From Siderastrea siderea (lineage: Eukaryota > Cnidaria > Anthozoa > Scleractinia > Rhizangiidae): 64,000 bases of DNA. The position numbers and the translations under genes were made by a program. Numbering within the stretch: position 1 is the first letter of the stretch; each line of letters begins with the position of its first letter. The notes beneath the pieces were generated by a model. The model saw only the letters and a list, made by a program, of their open reading frames with translations, did not search any database and had not been told where the DNA came from. Below are positions 27,701 through 37,639 of the stretch, in pieces. Location: the NCBI GenBank assembly GCA_964030785.1, contig OZ034975.1, forward strand, positions 22,169,142 through 22,233,141, written 5' to 3'.

Positions 27701-28567
27701 AGCTGAAGAGCGCCTAAGACGAGGATCAGCAAATTCCCTAGAGATCAATATTAACAGTCCAACTACGCCAGTTCCCAAGCAATGGGTCAAATACATGGGA
27801 AACCCACAAAATAAAGTCAACCTGTCACTTTTTGACAGAGTCGTTGTGCAATCTGGGTCAAGAGAAACTGCCACTCAACAAGAAATTGGTGATTGGAGGG
27901 GGTCTTAATGACGGCAGAGAAGCATTGACCATTAATAAAGGCCACTGGGAAACAGTTCCGTCGTTAAAGTCTGATCACGAAGAAGCGGACACAAGATTAC
28001 TGTTACACGCCAGGAATGCTGTACAAGATGGAGAACGGAGAAGGAGAAGGAGGAGAACGGAGTGACCTAGCCCAAGATGTCACAACAAGGTGTACTGCCT
28101 TTATCTGCAGTTTGTATCCATCGCCAAAGAAAACCCCGACATCAGTAGATGAGCTACGATACCTGATGTTCTGTCAGAGGAAACAGAAAAGCGAGCTTCT
28201 ACCACCAACCTCCGACAGCCTGACTCTTCATTTGAAAAGAGCAAATTATCAAGCTTTTGTTTGGAGAAATTCACTTGTCGCTATGCAAGAGTTGCCTTCT
28301 CCAGAGAACCACGGATGGGCATTAGAAGACGAGGCCTTAAAACCCGTTTTGATGAATAAAGATCCTTCACCGAGAAGCATTCTGGAGTTCACCACATGCA
28401 ACTGCAAGAAGTCTGAATGTAGAAGCCGTTGTTCTTGTAACATGAATGGGTTGTCTTGCACAGAGGCCTGTTTCTGCATGCCAGACGTTGACTTTTGCAG
28501 AAATCCCCATGGAGTAATACCATTGTCCAGAGAATCCAGTGACTCGGAGGACTCAGATTCAGAATGA
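24732..28567 (+). pseudogene. Decayed multi-domain gene of a multi-copy family, CXC-like Cys-rich C-terminus
   Basis: Five successive frames (24732-25130, 25137-25979, 25964-26323, 26331-27908, about 27880-28567) read as one protein of about 1,250 residues broken by frameshifts and stops near 25130, 25970, 26321, 27900 and 28060. Recognisable blocks are AVEAYFRLLWKSF, FAFWEEYGTMVSILLQFI, WTDMALEQSINADSK, ALERWFLTCHERASITTAL, FWDPIPNLKIKTFTAL and HEEADTRLLLHARNA. The end has CNCKKSECRSRCSCNMNGLSC, a tesmin/TSO1-like Cys arrangement. I recall this block order from uncharacterised, highly repeated genes of corals, lampreys and fish. A mobile origin is likely but no transposase triad is identified. 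Confidence 0.6.
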
Positions 28568-29246
28568 AATGTAAACGTGTTCTCACTATAGTGTCAATTA
28601 TCAATTTCGAGTCAATTTTGATTCGAAAAATCTCGATATTCAGATATAATGTGTTCAACCATTTTAACTGATAACGTTCGTTAGTAGTCTTCAGAATGCT
28701 TATTGCTCGGTTACTTTATTTTTGGCTTTCTTTCTGACATTTAAACGCGTAACAAATATAGATTTGGCTTATACTTCGGGTAGCCTCGTTTTCATGTTGA
28801 TGGAAATCTAGCCGTAGGAATGTGTTGTGGTTGTAAGAGGGCTCCCCAAAACACGAAGATATGAAGATGTTCTTGTATTGTTTTTTGCAACGTTTCACCT
28901 ATGATTTGTCAATTTTACATAGATGGTCACGTGATATACCACGTGACTCAAGTTTAGTAATCTTAACGAAGGTTGTAATAAAACTGGGCATGAAAAGAGA
29001 CATATCTGTGCTTTTAGCCCCTTTTAAAAGAAAATAATCCCGTTAGCCTCGTTTCCATGCCTTCATCGTGGGTTACGTCACAAAACATGGTCTTAACTTT
29101 AACGTTATATCACATTTCAACTCTACGAACTACCTAGCATTATTCAGGAGGATCTGTTCTACCATAATTCGATTTGAAACCTTTACTGTGGTGTGGGTTG
29201 AACGAAACGTCTTTTTTTCCGGCCTCAGCTCCCCGACTACAGAGAC
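28568..29246. other. Gene-free A/T-rich stretch
   Basis: No convincing coding sequence on either strand. A short inverted pair, GGTCACGTGATATACCACGTGACT near 28923-28946, contains two CACGTG boxes around a short spacer. Confidence 0.5.
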
Positions 29247-30110
29247 GTGAGAAAATTACTTGAAGAGAAGTCTCAGGTAAGACTGGAAAAACAGTTCTTA
29301 GGGATTCAAAACCTAGCACTACAGCGAGCGAAGATTTTCTTCATAAACTGTTGGCATCTAGTGCGCTGCGTAGACAGTTTAAGATTAATGGACAGATCGG
29401 GGAACCCGATCAAAAGGACAAAACTAGTTCCTCGTCGTTAACGCACCAGATTCAGATAGGGCTGACACAAGGATACGCTGAGAGTGAAATTGTTGGTGGT
29501 GTCATCCGTGCAATCACACCCGGATTTGTACTTATAAACTACCTCGAAACTTTCAGGGATTTCATATTAGATCGTTTGAAAAGAGTTCTCCGCAGCCATT
29601 ATGGTGAAAAGAATACCTCAGAACTATGTCAAACCCTTGCATCCCTATGTCAAAGCCCAAAGGAGTCACCTCAAGCATGTTTGATGAAAACCCTGGATCT
29701 AAAGCAACAAACCCTATTTGCATCGAGTGATGAAAGCGATGACACATATTTGCAGTATGACCCTGAGCACATCAAACGTCTTTTCCTCCGTTCTGAGGAA
29801 ACTGGTTTACAGGATGAAAGTATTCGTGTCTAGATACGTCCATTTCTGAAAGACCCGACTGTCACTGATGACGTTTTAATGCAGCAAATGGATGTGGCTG
29901 TATGAGCAGGAAACGAAAGAGATAACAAGTTAAGGAACAATAAACCTAAATGTCCCACAGTGACGGTTGCGTCAGTGTCAGACCCGTCCAAAGAAAAGAA
30001 AGCAAGCCAAGAGTAATTCCAACAGAGTGATCCTGTAGCAGCCATAAATGCTATTAAATCTAAGGTTGAGGCTTTGAGGGGAGAAGTCGAAGGGAAACTA
30101 TGACAAGTAC
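29247..30110 (+). pseudogene. Retroelement gag-like fragment
   Basis: The frame from 29351 encodes THQIQIGLTQGYAESEIVGG, VIRAITPGFVLINYLETF and ELCQTLASLCQSPKESPQAC, a helical gag-like region seen in cnidarian retroelements. It passes a TAG at 29831-29833 and continues in frame as IRPFLKDPTVTDDVLMQQMD, then a second stop. No protease or RT follows, so this is an isolated remnant. Confidence 0.55.
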
Positions 30111-31026
30111 AATGCAATGTTGATAAATAGAGGGAACAACAGCGACCAGTTCATGAATGTAAACATTGATGGATATACCATCAATTCCACCCCAGACCTC
30201 AAATTGCTCGGGGTTACATTGGATAAGCTTAAATTCAGTAAACATGTAAGTGATCTATGAAAACAAGCAAGCAAGAAAGTTAGTGTCTTAGTACGCCTTA
30301 GAAAGATGATCGCTACAGAAGCCAAGCTCCAACTATACAAAGCGGCAATTCTACCTAATCTCACGTACTGTTATACAGTGTGGCATTTCTGTAAAGCATC
30401 TGATAATAGAAAACTAGAAAGGGTGCGAGAGCGGGCACTACGTGCAGTATACAATAGGAAGACGGCAGCTTATGATGAACTATTAAGTAAAGCAAAGCTG
30501 CCTAGTTTAGTAAATAGACGCCTACAAGACATACTGATACTAATGTACAAGGTTAAAAATTTACTGGCACCTAAACACATTTGTGACATATTTCACAAGC
30601 AATTTAAGAATTATGATTTGCGAAGTAAAGATTTCCCTATACCTAGATTTAACACTGTAAATTATGGTAAACATAGCATAAGATATTTAGGTCCCTATCT
30701 CTGGGGAAAAATGGACAAAGACCTTCGCAACAAAACAAGCCTTCATGAATTTAAAAAAGCAGTTCGGGCCATTAACCTTACAGATGTTTTGGACGGAAGA
30801 TGCAGCTGCTATGCTTGCTCAACATAATTATAATATAACTAATTTAGGTAATCTTGAACTTATATTTCAACTAATTAGACCTATAAAATATATTTAAATT
30901 GTTAATTACCTATTTATATATCTATCTTATATAATATTAACATTTTATATTTTATATTTGTATTTGCTAGTGTCCCCAATTAGCTATCCATAGCTAAATA
31001 CCCCTGACACTTCAATAAAGTTAATG
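30110..31026 (+). mobile_element. CR1/Rex-like LINE 3' fragment
   Basis: The 5' edge of the recognisable part encodes STPDLKLLGVTLDKLKFSKH and then, after a stop, an ORF at 30306-30827 with AAILPNLTYCYTVWHFCKAS, RVRERALRAVYNRKTAAYDE and YLGPYLWGKMDKDLRNKTSL. This is the C-terminal region of a CR1/RTE-type reverse transcriptase. An A/T-rich 3' UTR ends in a (TATG)n tail that merges with the next repeat. Confidence 0.75.
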
Positions 31027-31070
31027 TATGTATGTATGTATGTAGGTAGGTAGGTAGGTAGGTAGGTAGG
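31025..31070 (+). repeat. (TATG)n/(TAGG)n microsatellite, left flank of Polinton B
   Basis: The LINE tail (TATG)n passes into about seven TAGG units right up to the Polinton B terminus. The same TAGG array resumes after the right terminus, so the element sits inside one microsatellite. Confidence 0.9.
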
Positions 31071-31300
31071 TAACTACATGGGGCTGTGCTGTCGATTTCT
31101 CACACTCATTTTCTCGCACGCGAAAAGCCATTTTCTGATTTCATATCATAATTTCCATTTTGCGGTTTCATCCCCTTTAAAAGCATTTCACGCTTCGGTC
31201 TCCTTGAGTCGGTCTTTCGCCATGAATTCAGTAGGTGTATTCTTTTTCATGATCTCAGTAGTGTGCTCAGATAGGGCTACCTAATGCATTCTCCATTGCG
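31071..31300 (+). repeat. Left terminal inverted repeat of Polinton B
   Basis: About 230 bp; the outer 165 bp match the right copy almost base for base (one extra G near 31083, a few substitutions). The inner part, up to CCATTGCG at 31300, is more diverged and has insertions. Confidence 0.93.
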
Positions 31301-31342
31301 CTCATTTGTATTATAAAAATATATCTCATCTAATAGTATAGA

Positions 31343-31924
31343 ATGAATTGTAATAAGGAATTACATGATGAACTGAAAGAATCAGGAGATATTGTTTGTC
31401 CTTTTTGTGACCAAAAATTGGAAGATTCTAATGAAAAACCACAAGATCGTTTAGCAAAATATTATTTATGCTGTGATTGTCAGGATATCATCGACAACGA
31501 CGGGATGTTAGTATGTCGGAGTTGAGGTATTGTTCAAGGATATGAATCATCAGTAGAGTATGTTAATTTTTATGAGAATAGACATAAATTGAAAAGGAAA
31601 TCTATTTACCATAGAGAATACCATATAAATAATACAATTCTGGATATTGAACAAAAATATAATATAGAAATATCATACCATCAAAAATATAAGATCGAAA
31701 GAGTGTTTACAGAGATAGGTAATATTATTAATGAGGTAAATGGTAAAAGAAAGAGAATGATTAGCATTAATTTCATTTTACGTAAGGTGTTAAGTATGAT
31801 GAATTTACCATTTGATAATATTCCAATTAGCAAATCAAAAAAAACATTAGCATTTTATGAAAAATACTGGAATGATATCATTTTGTTAATTGGAAATGAA
31901 ATTAAATCAATAATTAACAAGTAA
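31343..31924 (+). pseudogene. VLTF3/A2L-like late transcription factor with zinc ribbon, in-frame TGA
   Basis: The N-terminus has two CxxC-type pairs (CPFCDQK, then CCDCQDII) and VCRS followed by TGA at 31523-31525, then GIVQGYE in the same frame. The next conserved stretch (KSIYHREYHINNTI) and the C-terminal part (FILRKVLSMMNLP, LAFYEKYWNDIILL) resemble poxvirus late factor VLTF3 relatives found in NCLDVs and some Polinton-like viruses. The TGA replaces the second Cys of a CxxC zinc pair. It would activate late genes if intact. The ORF is the first gene inside the left TIR and overlaps the next gene's 3' end by 11 bases. Confidence 0.62.
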
Positions 31925-32400
31925 AATATTCATTGTATTTAATTAAATATTTATCATCAATCGGGCTATTGTCACATACATAGTTGTCCACGTTGTTCAT
32001 TAAAATATGTAAGCTACTTGCGTTAAAATTACCAGCTCTCATCGTATCTTTAATAGTGTTTAATAGATGCTGATAACTTTGATAAGCGTATGTACAGTTG
32101 TGAATCTTGAGATCGAGGTTTTTGTGTTTCACATGTTTGAATAAGAATCGATACAGTTGAAATTGCAATCAGAGACACGCCGCTTGTCGCGATAGTGGAA
32201 GCTATACCTCCGGTAGCAAAACAAACAGATAGGCTATCACCTATTAATTTCCATCGTTTAAGGTGTTTTGTAGCCTTTTTGTATGCCCAATATTTTCGAT
32301 GATATGTTTGATAATATAATTTTAATTCATTGATTTGATCATCTGTTAATTTGTCTGATACATGATTCCAGTCAAAAATATTTTTACGTTTTTTAGTCAT
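31914..32400 (-). pseudogene. Two-TM SLATT-like protein, frameshifted
   Basis: The ATG at 32400 opens a frame with a Tyr-rich helix (YYQTYHRKYWAYKKATKHLK) and two hydrophobic segments (LIGDSLSVCFATGGIASTIA, VSLIAISTVSILI). The C-terminal part (HKNLDLKIHNCTYAYQSYQH, to 31914) is in another frame; the break is near 32140-32160. Polinton A has a protein of the same layout at 11084-11743. A virion membrane role is inferred. Confidence 0.65.
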
Positions 32401-32552
32401 ATATATTATATGGTTACATTTTTTTTCTTTTTGAATGATCCTTTTATACTGGAGTATAATTTTCTGATGTTTTGAACCAATCTCTCGATACTATCGATGA
32501 CTTCATTGATTAAAATAGCTGTTCTCGTATATATATATATATATAAGTTAGA
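32401..32552. other. Short A/T-rich gap with (TA)n
   Basis: Holds a TATATA run (32528-32544) and no gene; it separates the fibre gene's 3' end from the two-TM gene's start. Confidence 0.5.
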
Positions 32553-34626
32553 TTATTCATTATCTTCATTGGAATCCTCGACGTTTATTTCTTTTGGGAT
32601 AACAATATAGTCTAAAAAGCATTCCATCGACCAATTTGAAGGATGATTATTGAAGTAACAGTGATACGATGAAAAATCAGCTTTGAAAAAGAATTCTAGC
32701 TGGTCGAAACTGTTACTGACTAGATCTGATTTCGCAGTGATGGTATCTGTCATTGCGATGGATATATACATTTTGTATGACTATGTCTTGTAATGTAGTC
32801 ACTCCATCGATTTCTGAAGCATCAAGTAATTTTATCCACTTGTGATTTGTCTTCGGTATTGTGAGAGCCTTCCAACCGATTCGTCCACGAATTTGCTCGT
32901 TTCTGAATTCTATTATAGCTTTATGTAATTCAACTTTTCATATGTATTCAATCAATAGTAACAGTTCCACATTTTTTATAACCGAAGCCAGTTCTACACC
33001 CATATTACCAAAAGCCAGTACTAAATTCATACTTATTGTCTGTAATCGAGTTGCTTTGGTTGAAGTGTAAGTGATTGATTGAGTTAAATGGTCACTGTGT
33101 TTTACTTTTAAAGAAATAGGCGTATATCGTCTTTTGAGTTTGAAATAGAGCACTGTTATAGTTAATATGTGGCTATGATTTGGAATGATTATTTTGTCAC
33201 AACCATTTAATAAAAATGTGTTCCCATTTTTTGTATTCAAAATCCCATTTATGTAATGAACGGAACCACGCAAACGATGCCCGTTTAAAGACAAATCTGT
33301 TTGCATTACCATTTTTCCATTTTCAATAACAAAAGCTGTGTCATAGACACTTGGATCAACATTTGAAATTGTTTCTATAACACCATAAACAATTAGATGA
33401 CCAATTGTTAAAAATGATGGATTACTGACTGTACCGTGCAGATTGAGATATATAAATTGTGGGGGTGAGCTACCCCATCTGTAAAAATTGATAACTGTTT
33501 TGGTGTACTTCTCAAATGTTTTGGTTGTATGATTAGAAATTGAAATCGTAGTGCCTTGTGGTGTAACACGTATCTCATTCATTTCTGGAGGAAACCATTC
33601 AACGACCATAGTACAGTAACCGACCAGAAGTTTATATAGGTTAAAACCGAGGCGTGAGCGGTACTGATTGGGTGAGCCTTTTTCAAACAGGAGTTTGAGA
33701 GAGTAAGCTTTTTTATTTATTTGATGTGGAGACTCGGAAAAATCTCTAATACCCAAAACCTCGATATTGTTTTCACTCGAAGATTCATCAGTGTCTTCCA
33801 TCAAGTATCTGAAGGCGTCCCTTTTTTGTCCCGAGGTAGTGATATGAGATTCACGAATTTTTTGACTGACAAGATCTCTCATAGATGTCATTTCATTTTG
33901 CATAAAATCAACATTAACTGCGGATTTCGAATCTTTGTAATCGGTTAGTAAGTTAATAATTTTATTGTTATTTAAATTCAAGTTTCCAGTCATATTGTTA
34001 GTGCCATCAACTTTGAGAAACTTTTTTTGTGTCATGTCATCAATTCTATTGTTAACAAACTCGACACATGCGGCGTCTCTTTGGTTTGATGGAAGATCAA
34101 GATTGATAATCGAATTATTTTTCATATCAATATCAGCTTCTTTATCCAATTTTTTCACAAGCTGATTATCGACATACTTTTTGTTTGTGGCTTGATCTGC
34201 CTGTACTGGGTGTTTTACGTTGTAGATTGTATTATTGTTCATATCAATGCTTGCTTCCATTTTTCCGCCTTCCTTTTTTGAAAGAAAGATATTTCTCATG
34301 TCCTGATAGTTTATTACCTTTGTCAGATCACCGTGGATAGGATAAGGGTTGCTTTTTAATCGTAAAATATCGTACTCATTTTGCATGTCAATATTAGCAG
34401 AACCGCTGGCACTACCCTGAGGTCCACGATCACCTTTGTCGCCTTTGTCGCCTTTTAGGTCCTGGGGTCCTTGTGGCCCTTCATCACCTTTTGAACCCTT
34501 ATCGCCTTTATCACCTTTATCACCTTTATCGCCTTTAGGACCAGGTAACCCAGGCAACCCTCTAGGGCCTATCTGACCTTGTCCTTGAGAATCATCATGA
34601 TTAAGGATACCATTAATATAACTCAT
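32553..34626 (-). pseudogene. Collagen-like trimeric fibre protein with phage-tail-like repeats
   Basis: The ATG at 34626 opens 562 codons. Residues 20-75 are Gly-x-Y repeats (GLPGLPGPKGDKGDKGDKGD), broken once by DLKG. Residues 80-250 hold four or five repeats of the type DMxNNxIxNL-P-(x)n-A-xxKYVD, a pattern of phage tail fibres and trimeric adhesins. The rest is likely a beta-rich tail with a receptor-binding role by position. The first open frame ends at TGA 32938-32940, but the frame continues coherently (HKAIIEFRNEQIRGRIGW) and a last piece in another frame (SNWSMECFLDYIVIPKE) reaches 32553. I read one gene with a stop and a frameshift. The start is embedded in TATTATATG. Confidence 0.8.
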
Positions 34627-34637
34627 ATAATATTAGT

Positions 34638-35291
34638 TTAGATTTTTTCATCAAAATTTTTGGCTACATTTTGTTTGACCTTATCAACATACAAAAAACT
34701 ATATGGATCCTTAGTACCTTTTTGATAATCTGATTTATTTATGTTCAGTTCTCGACAAATCATCGATTGCTCGTTACTAGAAGGAAAATCAAAAACACAA
34801 AAATGTGAACAGTTCAAACGGATTGTCTTATCTGTCCCATAATAACTTTGTGACAAATAGATACAAGAGCAGTTTTTGTTTCTGCTATTAGTGAAATAAT
34901 CTCTTATCCTTTCGTCGTTTTTCTTTCCTGTATTCAAATAATCATCGAAGATCACCAGTTTTTGACCTTCATCAGACAAATCTGTCAAAGGGATTATATC
35001 ATTGTTACTCGCTTCTATCACATCATAACCGACCTCTTTTGATATTGGTTCGAAAGATTTCAACAGGTGCTTATATTTGCTTTGCTGTAGATTGCGAGCG
35101 TAAAGGTATATCTTGTCAAAGAACAATAACCTGTAGATCATATCAAGTAGAAGGTTGGTTTTTCCTCCTCCACTTGGAGATGCGAGAAGCAATCGGAAGG
35201 TTCTGTCAGGCATGAATTCGTGTAATTGAACGAAATTGTTATTTTCAGAATCTTCAATGTCATAATTGTAAATCTTCATATGATAATACAT
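34638..35291 (-). CDS. Genome-packaging ATPase (A32-like) of Polinton B
   Basis: The 217-residue protein has Walker A ASPSGGGKT (37-45), Walker B KLVIFDDYL and a sensor strand with CIYLSQSYYGTDKTIR. Length equals that of the Polinton A ATPase, with low similarity. It packages DNA into the capsid. ATG at 35291 or the in-frame ATG at 35279 may start it; both follow A/T-rich sequence. The frame is intact. Confidence 0.92.
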   Translation of the reverse strand: MYYHMKIYNYDIEDSENNNFVQLHEFMPDRTFRLLLASPSGGGKTNLLLDMIYRLLFFDKIYLYARNLQQSKYKHLLKSFEPISKEVGYDVIEASNNDIIPLTDLSDEGQKLVIFDDYLNTGKKNDERIRDYFTNSRNKNCSCIYLSQSYYGTDKTIRLNCSHFCVFDFPSSNEQSMICRELNINKSDYQKGTKDPYSFLYVDKVKQNVAKNFDEKI

Positions 35292-35418
35292 TACATAAAC
35301 TTTTGATTAGTGACTCATCATATCACGCTATGCGACTCGCTATGCGAGCGTTTTTATATATGATAATCCTAGTTTTTACAAACAAAAAAACCAAACTTTT
35401 ATGTAAACAAATGATATA
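35292..35418. promoter_or_regulatory. Divergent gap between ATPase and virion gene cluster
   Basis: 127 bases separate leftward ATPase from the rightward cluster. The gap holds TTATATATGATAA and ends GATATAATGAG at the start codon 35419. It contains an imperfect repeat CTATGCGACTCGCTATGCGAG near 35328-35348. Confidence 0.5.
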
Positions 35419-36404
35419 ATGAGTTTACTTAAATGGAAAGAATTAGCTGAGAGACGATCTGAGCTAGGTAAAAAAATAAACGCTGTAAGAGAGACCATAA
35501 AACAAAAAAGGATATCTGATCAAATAGGTGAAGTTCAAGCAGAGAAACTTTTCAAGCCTATCACATCCGGGTTAAGGGAAATCGCAGCTCCAAAAATGCC
35601 ATTGAGAAGATTACCAAAGAAAAAGGGACCTGTTCCAGATTATGGAATTGATATTGATGATGAAGTGCCTGATTTTGGTTTAGAAGATCTGTTTGGTCAA
35701 GAAGTTAAATTACAATATGATAAACAGTTAGTTCCAAAGCCTCCAAGTTATGAAGATGCCCTTAATGATTTAGCATCTGGTGAAAAACAAATGTATATAG
35801 ATCCAGAATACATGTATGAACCAGAAGATCTACCTCCTGAATACGAAGAAGAAGTACCAGATTACGAAATTCTTGAAGAGGATAGAATAAATCAAATGAA
35901 CTTCAAATTCCTAACTATGATGATATCGAATTACGACTTCAACAAGAAGATATGAATGACATAAAGAGGAAATCTTATCTTACCAAGGCCCTGAGTAAGG
36001 CTAAAGAGAAACGGAAACAACTCCCTGGGTTTTCGGCTCTAATTACCAAAAAATTGAATAAGGGTTTAATGAGTCAAGCTGAAGCTCAAATGAGAAGAAA
36101 AGTAATTAATGATACGAGAAAAGTATTAAATGTTTATATAAATTACAATAATCAAAGACTGAAAAATATTAAAGGGTCTGGTTTGAAGAAAAAAACAAAA
36201 AGAGGTGGTCAGGTAATGTTTTTCAATAATCCGACAGAAATGATGAAAAAACTGGAAATAATCATCGGTTCGATGATTGCCGGTAATAATAGCATCGAAT
36301 TACGGAATACAGGCGTCGCTCTTCTCGACATCTTGTTGAGAAATTCAATACTCGATAGGTCACAATACAACAAAATATACAAAAACTATTTTAGTCTAAA
36401 CTAA
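35419..36404 (+). pseudogene. Virion precursor protein with two PPxY late motifs, frameshifted
   Basis: The first frame (178 codons) starts LKWKELAERRSELGKK and contains PKPPSYEDA near residue 113 and LPPEYEEE near 139, two PPxY motifs of the kind that recruit Nedd4-family ligases and ESCRT. The last 18 residues are out of frame; the continuation IPNYDDIE is present in the frame of the next ORF, which runs to 36404 with KRGGQVMFFNNP, LEIIIGSMIAGNNS and LLDILLRNSILDR. I recall similar single proteins in related elements, so I read one gene with a one-base break near 35897-35912. KRGG may be a protease site. Confidence 0.66.
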
Positions 36405-36411
36405 TCATATA

Positions 36412-37157
36412 ATGAATAGACAAATCGTATTATCCAGTCATTCCGTTAAAGACAGAAATGGTAATAAACCAAGCGATTTCATAATTAAATACAATAATCC
36501 GATAATTCTCGATCCGAATCGACAATATGAAATCGGCCTCGACCGAATCATTTCGATGTCCTTTACTTGGTTTAACGCCACAAAAGAACTTAATAATCAG
36601 AAAATAGTGGTGCTAATTGGACGGAAATTATATTTAACCCTGGAGTCTGGAATGACGTTGATTTTGACAATTTAATCAAAGAACGAACAAAAACAGGGAC
36701 CTCATCCAACCCCCAATATCCTATCACTCTCGAGTTTGACGACACGATATTTAGGACAATAATAACACTTGCCTCAAATTACAGATTAGATCTGACTCAA
36801 AGTGATTTTAATGATCTTATTGGTTTCAATAAAAGGATTCTAACAAGTAGTGAAAATGTTGGAGATTACATTCCTAATCTCTCTCAAGACAGGGAAATCT
36901 TGAACGTTCATTGTGATCTCATTTCTGACTCTTTAGTTGATGGTCATGAAACAGACATCGTCTACAGCTTCAGTACTAGTACTTTAACACCAAGTTTTTC
37001 ATTCACACAAGAGCCTCGACGAGTACAGTTCAATCCTGTTAATAAAAATACTATCAATCAAATAAGAATGTATATTACAGACGGCAAAAGGAGAATCATC
37101 GATTTAAATCATTCTGACACATCATTCAGTTTAATTCTGAGAGAGAAATTAATGTAA
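36412..37157 (+). pseudogene. Minor capsid (penton-like) protein, frameshifted
   Basis: The ATG at 36412 sits in CATATAATG. The first 60 codons (SSHSVKDRNGNKPSDFIIKY) match the N-termini of the Polinton A penton-like pair in style. From about 36600 the frame changes, and the protein continues as NPGVWNDVDFDNLI, YRLDLTQSDFNDLIGF, ILNVHCDLISDSLVDG and INQIRMYITDGKRRIIDL to 37157. The HCDLISDSLVDG block is the counterpart of HVYCDV..SMVGG in Polinton A. One shift in an A-rich stretch (AGAAAATAG) explains the break. About 248 residues in all. Confidence 0.75.
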
Positions 37158-37171
37158 CTTATTATATATAG

Positions 37172-37543
37172 ATGCCATCATATGAATACAAACGTGTATA
37201 TCACCCAAAACAAGGTCGTTTTGTTTATAAACATAAAGGATCTGGGATAATTGTTGACAATATTTTCAAACCGGTTGGAAGGGTGTTAAGTAAAGTTCCA
37301 GAAATGGTTTTAAAACCTTTTGCCAAAAAAGCGCTTGAACCTGGTATTTCACATGCTGGAGACAAACTGGGAAAAAAAGCAGCTGAAAAAAGCGGAGAGC
37401 TTATTATGAGAAAATTACACGGTTCAACTAAACAATTAATGAATAAAACCATGAAACCAACCAAACCTACTAAACCAAAACAAGAAGAAGATTACAACAC
37501 AATTTTGAATAGACTTATATCTGGTACTGGATTAAGACGATAA
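37172..37543 (+). CDS. Small basic core-type protein
   Basis: The 123-residue ORF begins MPSYEYKRVYHPKQGRFVYK, then KGSGIIVDNIFKPVGR, an amphipathic helix-rich middle and a Lys/Pro tail ending SGTGLRR. The position between penton-like and capsid genes and the basic composition suggest a virion core or minor capsid component. No domain is recognised. It begins 14 bases after the previous stop. Confidence 0.66.
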   Translation: MPSYEYKRVYHPKQGRFVYKHKGSGIIVDNIFKPVGRVLSKVPEMVLKPFAKKALEPGISHAGDKLGKKAAEKSGELIMRKLHGSTKQLMNKTMKPTKPTKPKQEEDYNTILNRLISGTGLRR

Positions 37544-37639
37544 AATGTTATTAAAAAGTGAATTTTATCCAATTATAAATAGACTAACAAGTGGGAAATG
37601 GTTTATATAAAAAGTGAATTTTATCTAAACTATCAATAT

